A stretch of 37,819 bases of DNA from Rhizomonospora bruguierae. Lineage in GTDB: Bacteria > Actinomycetota > Actinomycetes > Mycobacteriales > Micromonosporaceae. The stretch is from positions 1 to 37,819 of the forward strand of contig NZ_BBQH01000056.1 in NCBI RefSeq assembly GCF_018397995.1, given 5' to 3'. The notes beneath the pieces are model-generated. The model was not told where the DNA came from. It saw nothing but the letters and a program-made list of their open reading frames with translations, and made no database searches. Positions 8,223 through 18,537 of this stretch are shown piece after piece. Made by a program: the position numbers and the translations under genes. Each line of letters opens with the position of its first letter. Position 1 is the stretch's first letter.

Positions 8223-9177
8223 CGGCGACCTCCTCAGGCGTCAGGTCCGGGCGGATCCGCAGGAACCGGGGGAACCGCAGGCGCCCGTCCGGGGTCCGCT
8301 GGCCGTACTTGACCTCCACCACGACGACCGGTTGTACCCAGATCGCGCCCTTGGCATCCGCCCGCGGGACCGTGCCCCGGACGAACGGGTTGCGCGCCGC
8401 CCGCAGCGGCTCCAGGGCGGCGAGCAAGGCACGCTCGGCCGCCGCGCCGATGCCGCCGCCGACCCGGCCGTGGAAGGTGAGCCGCCCCGGCTGCACCGCC
8501 GGCAGCCCCACCAGCAGGCCGCCGACCCGCCGGACGCCCGGGCGCCAGCCGCCGACCACGAACTCCCGGCTCTCCTCCAACTTGACCTTCAGCCAGTCGG
8601 CGCTGCGCAGGCCGGGGCGGTAGACCGAGGTGAGTCGCTTGGCGACCACGCCCTCCAGGCCGTGCTCCATCGCCGCCGCGTAGGTGGCCCGGCCGTCCGC
8701 GAACACCGGCGGGACGGCCCAGCGGGCGCCCGCGATGCCCAGCGCCTCCAGGTGCTCGCGCCGCTGCGCGTAGGGCAGCCCGGTCAGGTCCAGGCCGCCC
8801 AGGCGCAGCAGGTCGAAGATCATGTACGTGATCGGCAGCGTCGCCGCGAGGTGCGCCGCACGCGCCGGCTCCCGCACGTGCATGCGCTCGGCCAGCAGCG
8901 TGAACGAGGGGCGCCCGGCCTCGGTCAGCACCACGACCTCGCCGTCCAGCACCGCCTCCCCGGCCACGTCGCGCAGCCCGGCCAGCTCCGGGTACGCCGT
9001 GGTGATCTCGGCACCGGAGCGCGCCCACAGCCGCACCGCGCCGTCCCGGACCACCGCGACCGCCCGCACGCCGTCCCACTTGAACTCGTACGCCCAGCCG
9101 GGGCTCGCCGGCAGGCCGCCCGGCACCGCGAGCATCGGCTTGATCGGCGCAGCACGCGTCAGGCGGCTCCCGGGCAC
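8209..9177 (-). CDS. ATP-dependent DNA ligase (LigC/LigD-type)
   Basis: The 322-residue ATP-dependent ligase has the adenylation motif KWDGVR at residues 33-38 (Lys33 predicted to carry AMP), then the usual ligase motifs and a C-terminal OB-fold ending in RFPRFLRIRPD. It lacks the polymerase and nuclease domains of a full LigD. GTG 9177 is supported by TAGAGT six bases upstream on the minus strand, a leaderless arrangement. With the downstream polymerase and divergent Ku gene it forms a compact end-joining locus. Confidence 0.93.
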   Translation of the reverse strand: MPGSRLTRAAPIKPMLAVPGGLPASPGWAYEFKWDGVRAVAVVRDGAVRLWARSGAEITTAYPELAGLRDVAGEAVLDGEVVVLTEAGRPSFTLLAERMHVREPARAAHLAATLPITYMIFDLLRLGGLDLTGLPYAQRREHLEALGIAGARWAVPPVFADGRATYAAAMEHGLEGVVAKRLTSVYRPGLRSADWLKVKLEESREFVVGGWRPGVRRVGGLLVGLPAVQPGRLTFHGRVGGGIGAAAERALLAALEPLRAARNPFVRGTVPRADAKGAIWVQPVVVVEVKYGQRTPDGRLRFPRFLRIRPDLTPEEVAGATG

Positions 9178-9293
9178 CAGCCGACTCTACCGCCGAGTTC
9201 CGCCACAGCAGCCCATCTCTCCTGCTCATCCCCGGTATGACGATCGCACTCCAAGACATCGCGCCGGCCCCGAAACGGTGTCATGCTGGGCCG

Positions 9294-10295
9294 ATGCGGG
9301 CGATCTGGAAGGGTGCCGTCTCGTTCGGGCTGGTGTCCATCGCGGTCAAGCTCTACTCCGCCACCGAGGAGAAGGACATCCGCTTCCATCAGGTGCACCG
9401 CGCGGACGGCGGGCGCATCAAGTACAAGCGGGTCTGCTCGATCGACGGCGAGGAGGTCAGCTACGACGAGATCGCCAAGGGGTACGACGTCGGCGGCGGC
9501 GAGATGGTGGTCCTTGACGACGAGGACTTCGCGGACCTGCCGCTGACCAGCTCGCGCGCGATCGACGTGCTGGAGTTCGTGCCGGCCGAGCAGGTCGACC
9601 CGATCCTCTTCAACAAGGCGTACTACCTCGAGCCCGAGGGCACCGCCACCAAGCCGTACCTGCTGCTGCGCGACGCGCTCAGCGACAGCGAGCGGGTGGC
9701 CGTGGTGAAGGTGGCGCTGCGCCAGCGGGAGCAGTTGGCCACCCTCCGGGTCCGGGACAACGTGCTGGTCCTGAACACGATGCTCTGGCCGGACGAGGTG
9801 CGCACGCCGGACTTCGCGTTCCTCGACGACGACGTGCGGATCCGCCCGCCGGAACTGGCGATGGCCAGCTCCCTGATCGATTCGATGGCCGGCGACTTCC
9901 AGCCGGACGGGTTCAGCGACGACTACCGGGCCGCCCTCCAGGAGGTCATCGACGCCAAGATCGAGGGGCGCGAGGTGGTACAGCCGGAGGAGCCCGAGGT
10001 GGCCCCGGCCGCCGCGGTCGACCTGATGGCCGCGCTGCGCGCCTCGGTCGAGCGGGCCAAGGCGGCACGCGGCGAGGCCGGTGCCGAGGCCGGCGGCGGT
10101 GGCGGTGCGCGCCCGACGCCGATCGGCGCCGCCCGCTCCGCCACCAAGAAGGCCGAGCCGGCCAAGAAGGCGGAACCCGCCAAGAAGGCGCCCGCCAAGA
10201 AGGCCGCCAAGAAGACGGAACCGGCCAAGAAGACCGAGCCCAAGAAGGCCGCGAAGAAGACCGCCCCGAAGAAGACGACCCGCAAGACCGCCTGA
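9294..10295 (+). CDS. ku: Ku, DNA end-binding protein of NHEJ
   Basis: Bacterial Ku, 333 residues, forms a homodimeric ring on double-strand DNA ends and recruits the ligase and polymerase. It begins at ATG 9294 with the standard MRAIWKGAVSFGLV. The conserved core ends near residue 255. A Lys/Ala/Pro-rich tail of about 60 residues follows, made of repeated AKK, EPAKK and PKK units; such basic tails in other bacterial Ku proteins aid DNA binding and threading. CATGCT lies six bases before the ATG. The gene is divergent from the ligase-polymerase operon. Confidence 0.95.
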   Translation: MRAIWKGAVSFGLVSIAVKLYSATEEKDIRFHQVHRADGGRIKYKRVCSIDGEEVSYDEIAKGYDVGGGEMVVLDDEDFADLPLTSSRAIDVLEFVPAEQVDPILFNKAYYLEPEGTATKPYLLLRDALSDSERVAVVKVALRQREQLATLRVRDNVLVLNTMLWPDEVRTPDFAFLDDDVRIRPPELAMASSLIDSMAGDFQPDGFSDDYRAALQEVIDAKIEGREVVQPEEPEVAPAAAVDLMAALRASVERAKAARGEAGAEAGGGGGARPTPIGAARSATKKAEPAKKAEPAKKAPAKKAAKKTEPAKKTEPKKAAKKTAPKKTTRKTA

Positions 10296-10322
10296 CCGGG
10301 ACCCGGGCCACCCGAGCGTCGG

Positions 10323-11963
<1,641 letters not shown>

Positions 11964-11970
11964 GGCGAAC

Positions 11971-12018
11971 AATCTAGTGGCGCCCGTCACAACGGCGGAA
12001 GACGCTACGGTGGCGGGC
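11971..12018. promoter_or_regulatory. Divergent leaderless promoters
   Basis: The minus strand has TAGATT ending 7 bases before the synthetase ATG. The plus strand has TACGGT (12006-12011) ending 7 bases before the Nudix GTG. No convincing -35 boxes are seen, so each is a -10-only prediction. Confidence 0.45.
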
Positions 12019-12522
12019 GTGGTGGGACTCTCGTGGGCGGACTCGTACCTCGGCCAGTTACGCGCCCTCGCCGGCGACCGGACGCTGCTGTTCATCGGCG
12101 CCCGCTCGGTCATCCGGGACGACGACGGCCGCATCCTGCTGGTGAAACGGTCGGACAACGGCCAGTGGGCGTTCCCGGCCGGCGCGATGGAACTCGGCGA
12201 GTCGATCGCCGACTGCGCGATCCGCGAGGTGTGGGAGGAGAGCGGGCTGACCGTCACCGACGTCACCCTGTTCGCGCTGTTCAGCGGCCCCGAGTACATC
12301 GGCACGAACATGTACGGGGACCGGTACCAGGTGTTCTCGCACGCCTTCCGGGTGGACGCGTGGAGCGGTGACCTGGCCCGGGTCACCGACGAGACGCTGG
12401 ACGCCCGCTTCGTGGCCCCGGACGAGTTCGACGCCCTCGACGACCGGGTGACCCGCTCGGTGCCGGAGACGCTCGCCGCGCTCGCCGAGTACGAGCGCGG
12501 CGGCAAGGTGATCCTCCGCTAG
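12019..12522 (+). CDS. Nudix hydrolase
   Basis: The 167-residue Nudix protein cleaves a nucleoside diphosphate linked to another group; the substrate is not predictable. The Nudix box is complete (GAMELGE, seven residues, REVWEESGL), with the metal-binding Glu residues present. GTG 12019 is chosen because a TACGGT -10 box lies seven bases upstream and family homology begins at about LSWADSYLGQLRAL. Its stop is only six bases from the convergent exporter stop. Confidence 0.9.
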   Translation: MVGLSWADSYLGQLRALAGDRTLLFIGARSVIRDDDGRILLVKRSDNGQWAFPAGAMELGESIADCAIREVWEESGLTVTDVTLFALFSGPEYIGTNMYGDRYQVFSHAFRVDAWSGDLARVTDETLDARFVAPDEFDALDDRVTRSVPETLAALAEYERGGKVILR

Positions 12523-12528
12523 CTCCCA

Positions 12529-14175
12529 CTAGATCATCGTCTGGGACTTGGTCTCCATCTCGGTGGCGGCCAGGTCGTGCTCGTCGCGGGCCAGTTCCGG
12601 GTCGTGCTTCTGCCCGTCGGCGCCGACCGGACCGGCGCCCGCGCCGCGCAGTTCCCGGTCCGGCATGGCGAGCGTGACCACCACCGCCACGATCGCGATC
12701 AGCGCGGCGGTCAGGAACACCAGGTGCAGCGCGTCCACGAAGGCGGTCTGGATGGCCAGCCGGACCGGCCCCGGCAGCGCCAGGATCCGGCCGGGCTCGT
12801 TGACCGACAGCCCCTTCCCGCCGGCCGGGAGCGCGGCGGCCTGCTGCGCCGGTAGCTGCGCGATCGCCGGGGGGAGCAGCTTGCCGGTCTCGGTGGCGAG
12901 CCGGCTGGTCAGGATCGCACCGAGGATCGCCACCCCGAACGAGCCGCCCAACGAGCGGAAGAACGTGGCGGCGGCGGTACCGGCGCCCAGGTCGCGCAGG
13001 TCCACGGCGTTCTGCACGGCGAGCACCAGCGACTGCATGGACAGGCCCAGCCCTACCCCGATCACGATCATGTAGAAGAACGAGACCCGCAGCGGCGTGT
13101 CCACCTGGAGCCGGGTGAACAGCAGCATGCCGGCGAGCAGGGTCAGCGAGCCGGCCACCGGGAACCACTTGTACCGCCCGATCCGGCTCATCGCCCGGCC
13201 GGCCAGCACCGACGTGACGATCACTCCCGCCATCATCGGCAGCATCAGCAGGCCGCTGCGGGTCGGCGAGGCGCCCTTGACGATCTGCAGGTACAGCGGG
13301 ATGAAGATGATCGAGCCGAACATCACCAGGCCGAGCACGAAGCCGGCCGCGTTGGCCAGCGCGAAGGTGGGCCGCCGGAACAGCTTCAACGGCAGGATCG
13401 GCTCGCTCGCCCGGGACTCCACCACCAGGAACAGCACGGACAGCACCCCGCCCGCGACGAACAGCCCGATGATCTGCCCGGACCCCCAGGCGTACTGGTT
13501 GCCGCCCCAGGACAGCGCCAGCAGCAGGGAACTCACCCCGGAGACCATCAGCGCGGCGCCCAGCCAGTCGATCCGGTGCTCCCGGCGGTGGAACGGGATC
13601 AGCCGCATCACGTGGTAGCACACGATGATCGCCAGGATGCCCAGCGGGATGTTGATGTAGAAGATCCAACGCCAGTTGTGCTCGGCGAAGTACCCGCCGA
13701 CCAGCGGGCCGGCCACCGAGGAGATGCCGAACACGGCGCCGAACAGGCCCTGGTACCGGCCGCGCTCGCGGGGCGAGACCACGTCCGAGATGATCGTGAA
13801 GGCCAGCGTCATCAGCCCGCCAGCGCCCAGCCCCTGCACGCCCCGGGTCAGGATCAGCCAGGTCATGCTGCCGGACAGCCCGGCCAGCAGCGAGCCGACC
13901 AGGAACGTGCCGATCGAGAACAGGAACACCGGACGCCGGCCGACCAGGTCCGAGATCTTCCCGTACAGCGGCGTCGACGCCGTCGAGGCCAGCAGGTACG
14001 CCGTGACCACCCAGGAGTAGTGCGCGATGCCGCCCAACTGGCCGACGATCGTCGGCAGGGCGGTGCCGACGATGGTCTGGTCCAGGGCGGCCAGCAACAT
14101 CGCGGTCATCAGGCCGGACATCAGCAGCAGGATCTGCCGGTGGCTCAGGACGGGACGGGTCTGTGTCGCGGTCAC
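12529..14175 (-). CDS. MFS multidrug exporter, DHA2 family
   Basis: The 548-residue 14-helix exporter has the first helix pattern LDQTIVGTALPTIV (motif D1) and motif A-like DLVGRRP after helix 2. A long extracellular loop (around RLATETGKL to GKGLSV) precedes the last helix, as in the EmrB/MDR branch. A hydrophilic C-terminal tail of about 50 residues is present. GTG 14175 and ATG 14187 are both possible starts, and the ribosome site is weak for each. It is read in the same direction as the synthetase gene, but the Nudix gene lies between them. Confidence 0.88.
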   Translation of the reverse strand: MTATQTRPVLSHRQILLLMSGLMTAMLLAALDQTIVGTALPTIVGQLGGIAHYSWVVTAYLLASTASTPLYGKISDLVGRRPVFLFSIGTFLVGSLLAGLSGSMTWLILTRGVQGLGAGGLMTLAFTIISDVVSPRERGRYQGLFGAVFGISSVAGPLVGGYFAEHNWRWIFYINIPLGILAIIVCYHVMRLIPFHRREHRIDWLGAALMVSGVSSLLLALSWGGNQYAWGSGQIIGLFVAGGVLSVLFLVVESRASEPILPLKLFRRPTFALANAAGFVLGLVMFGSIIFIPLYLQIVKGASPTRSGLLMLPMMAGVIVTSVLAGRAMSRIGRYKWFPVAGSLTLLAGMLLFTRLQVDTPLRVSFFYMIVIGVGLGLSMQSLVLAVQNAVDLRDLGAGTAAATFFRSLGGSFGVAILGAILTSRLATETGKLLPPAIAQLPAQQAAALPAGGKGLSVNEPGRILALPGPVRLAIQTAFVDALHLVFLTAALIAIVAVVVTLAMPDRELRGAGAGPVGADGQKHDPELARDEHDLAATEMETKSQTMI

Positions 14176-14372
14176 GCCCTGACACATCCCCACGGGTGCG
14201 ACAACCACGCGAAAAACGTCGGGCCAATGCGATGCGGGACAGCCGAATTGCGTTCGACGCGGCGCCGGGGCGTCGGCCAGGATGTGCCGGCCATGAAACT
14301 CGCCCTCGACCTGACCTGATGCGGCGCCCGCCCGGGGCGTTTGGCGGCGGCCGGCCTGGGGATTCGAAGCGC

Positions 14373-15860
14373 ATGGCGAGCGCCGAGGAAGCCGATACCA
14401 TCGATGCCTGGGCCGGCCGGGAGGTCCTGGTGGTCGGCGACGCGCTGCTGGACGGGTGGCGGCACGCGGCACCGGAGCGGCTGAGCCGCGAGGCGCCGGC
14501 GCCCGTGCTGCGACCGGAGCGGCAGGAGTGGGCGGCCGGCGGCGCGGCGAACACGGCCATCAACCTCGCCGCGCTGGGCGCGCGGCCCCTCCTGGTCGCA
14601 CCGGTCGGCGACGACGAGGCCGGCCAGCGGCTACGCGACCTGGTCAAGGCCGCCGGGGTACGCGACGGCATGGTCACCGTGCCGGGGCGGGCGACCACGG
14701 TGAAGAGCCGCGTGCTCGTGGACGGGCAGGTGCTGCTGCGGGAGGACACCGGCGACCGCCCGCTCTCCCACGACCTCCCGCTCCCAGCCGCCGACACCCT
14801 GGTCGTCTGTGACTACGGGCTCGGTGCGGTGAGCGGCACCACCCGCCGGCACCTGGTCGAGCGGCGCCACCGGTACCGGATCCGGGCCGTGGACGCGCAT
14901 GACCTGCGCCCCTGGGCGGCGCTCGAACCGACCCTGGTCACGCCCAGTTTCGCGGAGGCCGGGGCGCTGCTCGGCCGACTCGAGCGCCACGCCGAGGGGC
15001 CGGCGGCGGCCGTCGCCGAGCACGCGGACCGGCTGCTCGCCGCGGCCCGGTCCGACATCGTGGCGGTGACCCTGGACGCGGACGGCGAGGTGGTGGCGGC
15101 GGCCGGGCGGGGGGTGGTGCACCGCGAGCGCAGCGAACCGCACCCGCCGGGTCACGCGGTGGGTGCCGGTGACGCGTACCTGAGTGCCTTCACGCTGGCG
15201 CTCGCGGTGGACGCCCCGCTCGCCGTGGCGGCCGCCCTGGCGCACCGGGCCGCCGCGCTCACCCTCGCCGGGCCGGGTACCTGCGTCTGCGCCCGGGACG
15301 ACCTGCTCGGTGCCGGGCCGTTGCTGGACGCGGACGGGCTGGTCCGGCTCGTCGAACGGCGGCGGGCGGCCGGCGACCGGATCGTGTTCACGAACGGGTG
15401 CTTCGACGTACTGCACCGGGGCCACGTCGGGTACCTGGAGCAGGCCGGCCGGCTTGGCGACCTGCTCGTGGTCGCGGTGAACTCGGACGACAGCGTGTGC
15501 CGGCTCAAGGGGCCGGACCGGCCGGTCAACCCGATCGAGGACCGGACCGCGGTGCTGGCCGCGCTGTCCTGTGTGGACGCGGTGGTGGTGTTCGCCGCCG
15601 ACTCGCCCGCCGAGCTGATCGAGGCCGTCCGCCCGGACGTGTACGTGAAGGGCGGCGACTACCCGCCCGAGCTGGTACCCGAGGCGCCGCTGGTGCGCCG
15701 GCTGGGCGGCGAGGTGCGGACCCTCGGCTACGTCCCGGACCGCTCCACCTCCGCCATCATCGACCGCATCCGCGCGAAGGCCACCGGAGACCGCGACGGT
15801 GCGCCCGGGAGCCACCCCGCCGGGGTGCGCGAGCCGGCCCCGGTCGAGGACCCAGCGTGA
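14373..15860 (+). CDS. HldE/RfaE-like bifunctional PfkB sugar kinase and nucleotidyltransferase
   Basis: The 495-residue two-domain protein has an N-terminal PfkB-family kinase domain (AGGAANTAINL substrate motif near residue 55, and GAGDAYLSAF as the anion-hole/catalytic Asp motif near 270) and a C-terminal cytidylyltransferase-fold domain (TNGCFDVLHRGH with HxGH at 348-351; LKGPDRPVNPIEDR). This is the layout of HldE, which phosphorylates D-glycero-D-manno-heptose 7-phosphate and adenylates it to make ADP-heptose. The substrate here is inferred. ATG 14319 is an alternative start; it overlaps a nine-codon leader (MKLALDLT, 14293-14319) by one base. GTGA overlap couples it to the glycosyltransferase downstream. 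Confidence 0.88.
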   Translation: MASAEEADTIDAWAGREVLVVGDALLDGWRHAAPERLSREAPAPVLRPERQEWAAGGAANTAINLAALGARPLLVAPVGDDEAGQRLRDLVKAAGVRDGMVTVPGRATTVKSRVLVDGQVLLREDTGDRPLSHDLPLPAADTLVVCDYGLGAVSGTTRRHLVERRHRYRIRAVDAHDLRPWAALEPTLVTPSFAEAGALLGRLERHAEGPAAAVAEHADRLLAAARSDIVAVTLDADGEVVAAAGRGVVHRERSEPHPPGHAVGAGDAYLSAFTLALAVDAPLAVAAALAHRAAALTLAGPGTCVCARDDLLGAGPLLDADGLVRLVERRRAAGDRIVFTNGCFDVLHRGHVGYLEQAGRLGDLLVVAVNSDDSVCRLKGPDRPVNPIEDRTAVLAALSCVDAVVVFAADSPAELIEAVRPDVYVKGGDYPPELVPEAPLVRRLGGEVRTLGYVPDRSTSAIIDRIRAKATGDRDGAPGSHPAGVREPAPVEDPA

Positions 15861-16798
15861 GCGCGGACGCGGTGAGCCGGCCGCTCGACGCCGGCGCCGC
15901 CGGGACCTTCCCGGCCGACCGGACGCTCGACGTGCTGGTACCCACCCGCAACCGCCCCGCCGAACTCGCCGTCACGCTCTCCGGCCTGGCCGCGTCCACG
16001 TCCCGCGAGCGGTTCGGGGTGGTGGTGAGCGACCAGTCCGACGGCGCACCGCCCTGGGGGGATCCGGCGGTCGCCGCCGTGGTGCGCCTGCTGCGGCACC
16101 GCGGCCATCCCGTGCTGCTCGTGCGGCACCAGCCGCGCCGGGGGCTGGCCGAGCACCGGGCCAGCCTGCTCGGGCGCTCGCTGGCCCGGTACACGATGTT
16201 CCTGGACGACGACGTGTGGCTGGAGCCGGAGACGGTCGACCGCCTGGTGACGGCGATCGGGGATCTGGGCTGCGGCTTCGTGGGCAACGCCGTGCACGGT
16301 CTGTCGTATATAGACGATGTGCGCCCGCGGGAGCAGGCGGTGTACGAGGAGTGGGTCGGGCGGCCGGTGCCGGAGCGGGTGCGGCCGGGTACGCCGGAAT
16401 GGGAACGGTGGACCCTGCACAACGCCGCGAACCTGTTGCACATCACCCGGCGGCTGCGGCTGGCGCCCGGCGAGTGGCGCGCGTACAAGGTCGCCTGGGC
16501 GGGCGGCTGCGTGCTGTACGACCGGGCCAAGCTGCTCGCGGTGGGCGGCTTCGACTTCTGGACCCACCTGCCCGAGCGGCACCAGGGCGAGGACGTGGCC
16601 GCCCAACTGATGGTGATGAGCCGGTACGGCGGCGCGGGCGTCCTCCCCAGCGGCGCCTATCACCTGGAGGCGCCGACCACCATGCCGCCGGACGAGCGGG
16701 GCGTCGAGTGCTGGTCGCTGCTCGACTCCGCCAACAGGTCGCCCGCCGCGGCGACCACCTCCTCCACCGCGATGCTGTCCACAAACGACACCCGGTGA
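15857..16798 (+). CDS. Glycosyltransferase family 2
   Basis: The 313-residue GT-A fold glycosyltransferase begins its domain at LDVLVPTRNRPAEL (about residue 24). FLDDDVWLEPE near residue 115 is the DxD-type metal/nucleotide site. GTG 15857 overlaps the stop of the HldE-like gene in a GTGA, so the pair is translationally coupled and probably uses the sugar nucleotide made by it. The last 46 codons lie antisense to the end of the GT9 gene, and the final 25 residues are low-complexity Ser/Thr/Ala. This suggests that the original stop was lost or that the tail has no function. Confidence 0.85.
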   Translation: MSADAVSRPLDAGAAGTFPADRTLDVLVPTRNRPAELAVTLSGLAASTSRERFGVVVSDQSDGAPPWGDPAVAAVVRLLRHRGHPVLLVRHQPRRGLAEHRASLLGRSLARYTMFLDDDVWLEPETVDRLVTAIGDLGCGFVGNAVHGLSYIDDVRPREQAVYEEWVGRPVPERVRPGTPEWERWTLHNAANLLHITRRLRLAPGEWRAYKVAWAGGCVLYDRAKLLAVGGFDFWTHLPERHQGEDVAAQLMVMSRYGGAGVLPSGAYHLEAPTTMPPDERGVECWSLLDSANRSPAAATTSSTAMLSTNDTR

Positions 16799-17781
16799 TC
16801 GCACGGCCGGTTGCCGGTGCAGTCCTCGCCGCACCGGGGGCAGTGGATGGTGAAGGACGGCATCGGCCGGTGCCGCGCCCGGTCCACGGGGGCACCGTTG
16901 ATGACGTTGCCGATCCAGTACAGCCCCACGGTGGGCGCGCCGACCGCGTTCGCCAGGTGCAGCGGGCCGGTGTCGTTGCTGATGACCAGCGAGCAGTCCC
17001 GGTAGAACGCCGCCAGGCCACCCAGCGACAGGTCGCCCACCAGCGGCCGGACCGGCGCCCGCGTGCCGCGCCGCACCTCCTCCACCACGTCACGCTCCGC
17101 CGGGACACCGGTGACGAACAACTCGAAACCCTGCGCCGTCAGCGCGTCGGCGACCGCGCCGAACCGCGCCGCGGACCAGCGCCGCCGCACGTCACTCGCC
17201 CCGGGGTGGATCGCCACCCGCCGCCGCGCCGGCGCCCCGACCACCGCGCGCGCCTCGGCCACGTCCGCCGGGGTCACCGGCAGCCGGGGTCGGTAGGTGA
17301 CGGGCTGCGCGCCCACCAGCCCCACGACCTCCAGGTACCGGAAGATCTCGGGCTGGTAGTACACGTAGCGGACCCAGCGGTCCAGCGGTTCCGCGTCCGG
17401 CGTCCACAGGCCGGCGGTCACCCGCGCGCCCAGCCCGTTCACGACCGGGTTGCTGTTGCGCCCCCCGCCGTGCAACTGAAGAGCAAGATCAAAACCTTCC
17501 CCGCGGACCCGCGGAGCGAAGTCCCCGCTGTCCGGCGCCTCGCCCGGATCCGGGCCGCGGATCCCCGGCCCGGCGGGCACCACGATGACGCGGTCCACCG
17601 GCGTGCCCCGGCCGGCCAGGAAGCGGCCGTGCCAGGGGGCGCCCAGCAGCACGATCTCCGCGTCCGGGTACGCCCACCGGAGGGACTCCAACGCCGGCAG
17701 CGCGAAAATGAAGTCCCCGATCGCGTTCGCCCGCAGCACCGCGATCTTCCGGACATCGGTGACGAGATCGCCGGTCGGCAT
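16660..17781 (-). CDS. Glycosyltransferase family 9 (heptosyltransferase-like)
   Basis: The 373-residue GT-B enzyme of the ADP-heptose:LPS heptosyltransferase family has an N-terminal acceptor domain starting KIAVLRANAIGDFIFALPAL. IHPGASDVRRRW and ISNDTGPLHLA (DTGxxH) mark the donor site. A Cys cluster near the C-terminus (CPRCGEDC...C) may bind zinc. ATG 17781 is chosen by homology; ATG 17817 and 17850 are upstream alternatives without a good ribosome site. It overlaps the convergent GT2 gene by 139 bases. Its presence beside an HldE-like enzyme argues for heptose, or a similar sugar, being attached to a cell-surface acceptor. Confidence 0.87.
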   Translation of the reverse strand: MPTGDLVTDVRKIAVLRANAIGDFIFALPALESLRWAYPDAEIVLLGAPWHGRFLAGRGTPVDRVIVVPAGPGIRGPDPGEAPDSGDFAPRVRGEGFDLALQLHGGGRNSNPVVNGLGARVTAGLWTPDAEPLDRWVRYVYYQPEIFRYLEVVGLVGAQPVTYRPRLPVTPADVAEARAVVGAPARRRVAIHPGASDVRRRWSAARFGAVADALTAQGFELFVTGVPAERDVVEEVRRGTRAPVRPLVGDLSLGGLAAFYRDCSLVISNDTGPLHLANAVGAPTVGLYWIGNVINGAPVDRARHRPMPSFTIHCPRCGEDCTGNRPCDHRVSFVDSIAVEEVVAAAGDLLAESSSDQHSTPRSSGGMVVGASR

Positions 17782-17952
17782 GGGGCGCGGGTACCCGACC
17801 ACTGCGGGGGTAAACATGGTGGCTCGCGGGGATCGTCCCCAGTAGAGCATCAGTCAGCCCCGGCCGGCGGTCTGCGCCCGCAACGGTCGGCACGGCCTCG
17901 TTGCCGCACGCTACCGCCGAACCGCGAGTCGACGTCGCCCGGGCTCCGCCCC

Positions 17953-18297
17953 CTACGCCACGCGACGCACGGGACGCAGCAGGGTGAGCGCGCGCAGCGC
18001 GTCGGCACGGGAGATCGGCTGGTCGTCCTCGGCCTGCATGGTCAGCGCCATCTCGACCGCCTGGCGGATCCAGGCGGTCTTGGTGACCCCGGTGCTCTTC
18101 GCCGCCGCCGCGACGGCCTCGTCGAGGGCCATCGGCAGGCGCAGCGACCGCACCACCATGACCTCGGAGCCTTCCGGCGGCAGCGACGCGAGCGTCTCCG
18201 CCTCCTGCCGCGGGGGCATCGGCGGTTCGAAGGTCAGGTCGCCCATGAAGGCGGCAGCCTCTTCCGGGGTACGCGGCAGGTCCCGGTCGTCGGTCAT
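17953..18297 (-). CDS. Ribbon-helix-helix (CopG-like) antitoxin
   Basis: The 114-residue protein has an acidic N-terminal half and a ribbon-helix-helix segment (VMVVRSLRLPMALDEAVAAAAKS and on to AWIRQAVEMAL). Antitoxins of this type bind their own promoter and neutralise a partner toxin. ATG 18297 forms an ATGA with the stop of the upstream toxin frame, the usual BrnT-BrnA-like order. The toxin itself is broken, so this is probably an orphan antitoxin. Confidence 0.7.
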   Translation of the reverse strand: MTDDRDLPRTPEEAAAFMGDLTFEPPMPPRQEAETLASLPPEGSEVMVVRSLRLPMALDEAVAAAAKSTGVTKTAWIRQAVEMALTMQAEDDQPISRADALRALTLLRPVRRVA

Positions 18298-18462
18298 CGC
18301 GTCTGCTCCCATCGAACGAAGTCGGCCAGTTCGTCAGCGGTCATGTCCCGGGCGCCGATGATCTTCCAGGCGAAGTCGTCGGCGCGGCGGACGGCCACGA
18401 TCAACGGCCGCCCGGTTCGCGAGTGCCCGCAGCGCCCAGTCTTCCCATTCGTACGGCACCAC
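18294..18462 (-). pseudogene. Toxin relic of a type II toxin-antitoxin pair
   Basis: Starting at GTG 18462, one frame reads VVPYEWEDWALRALA, a plausible toxin N-terminus. A second frame reads RTGRPLIVAVRRADDFAWK and continues to DELADFVRWEQTR, ending in an ATGA overlap with the antitoxin. The two pieces lie in different frames, and the total (56 codons) is well below the roughly 90 residues of small BrnT-like toxins. A central deletion with frameshift is the simplest reading. The exact toxin family is uncertain. Confidence 0.55.
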
Positions 18463-18537
18463 CCCAGCGTACTACGCGCGTATTCTCTCCTCCGAGGGTC
18501 GGCGGCGTCGCGGCACCCGGAGGTACCTTTGGTCGCT

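Noticed and set aside
10138-10290. Tandem repeat in ku as a mobile or CRISPR-like array
   Set aside because: It is the in-frame Lys/Ala-rich tail of Ku, a known feature of the family.
15799-18537. Apparent start of an 1,100-residue protein running into the GNAT gene
   Set aside because: Only the last 190 residues are protein-like; the rest is a shadow of the HldE, GT2 and GT9 genes in the absence of stops.
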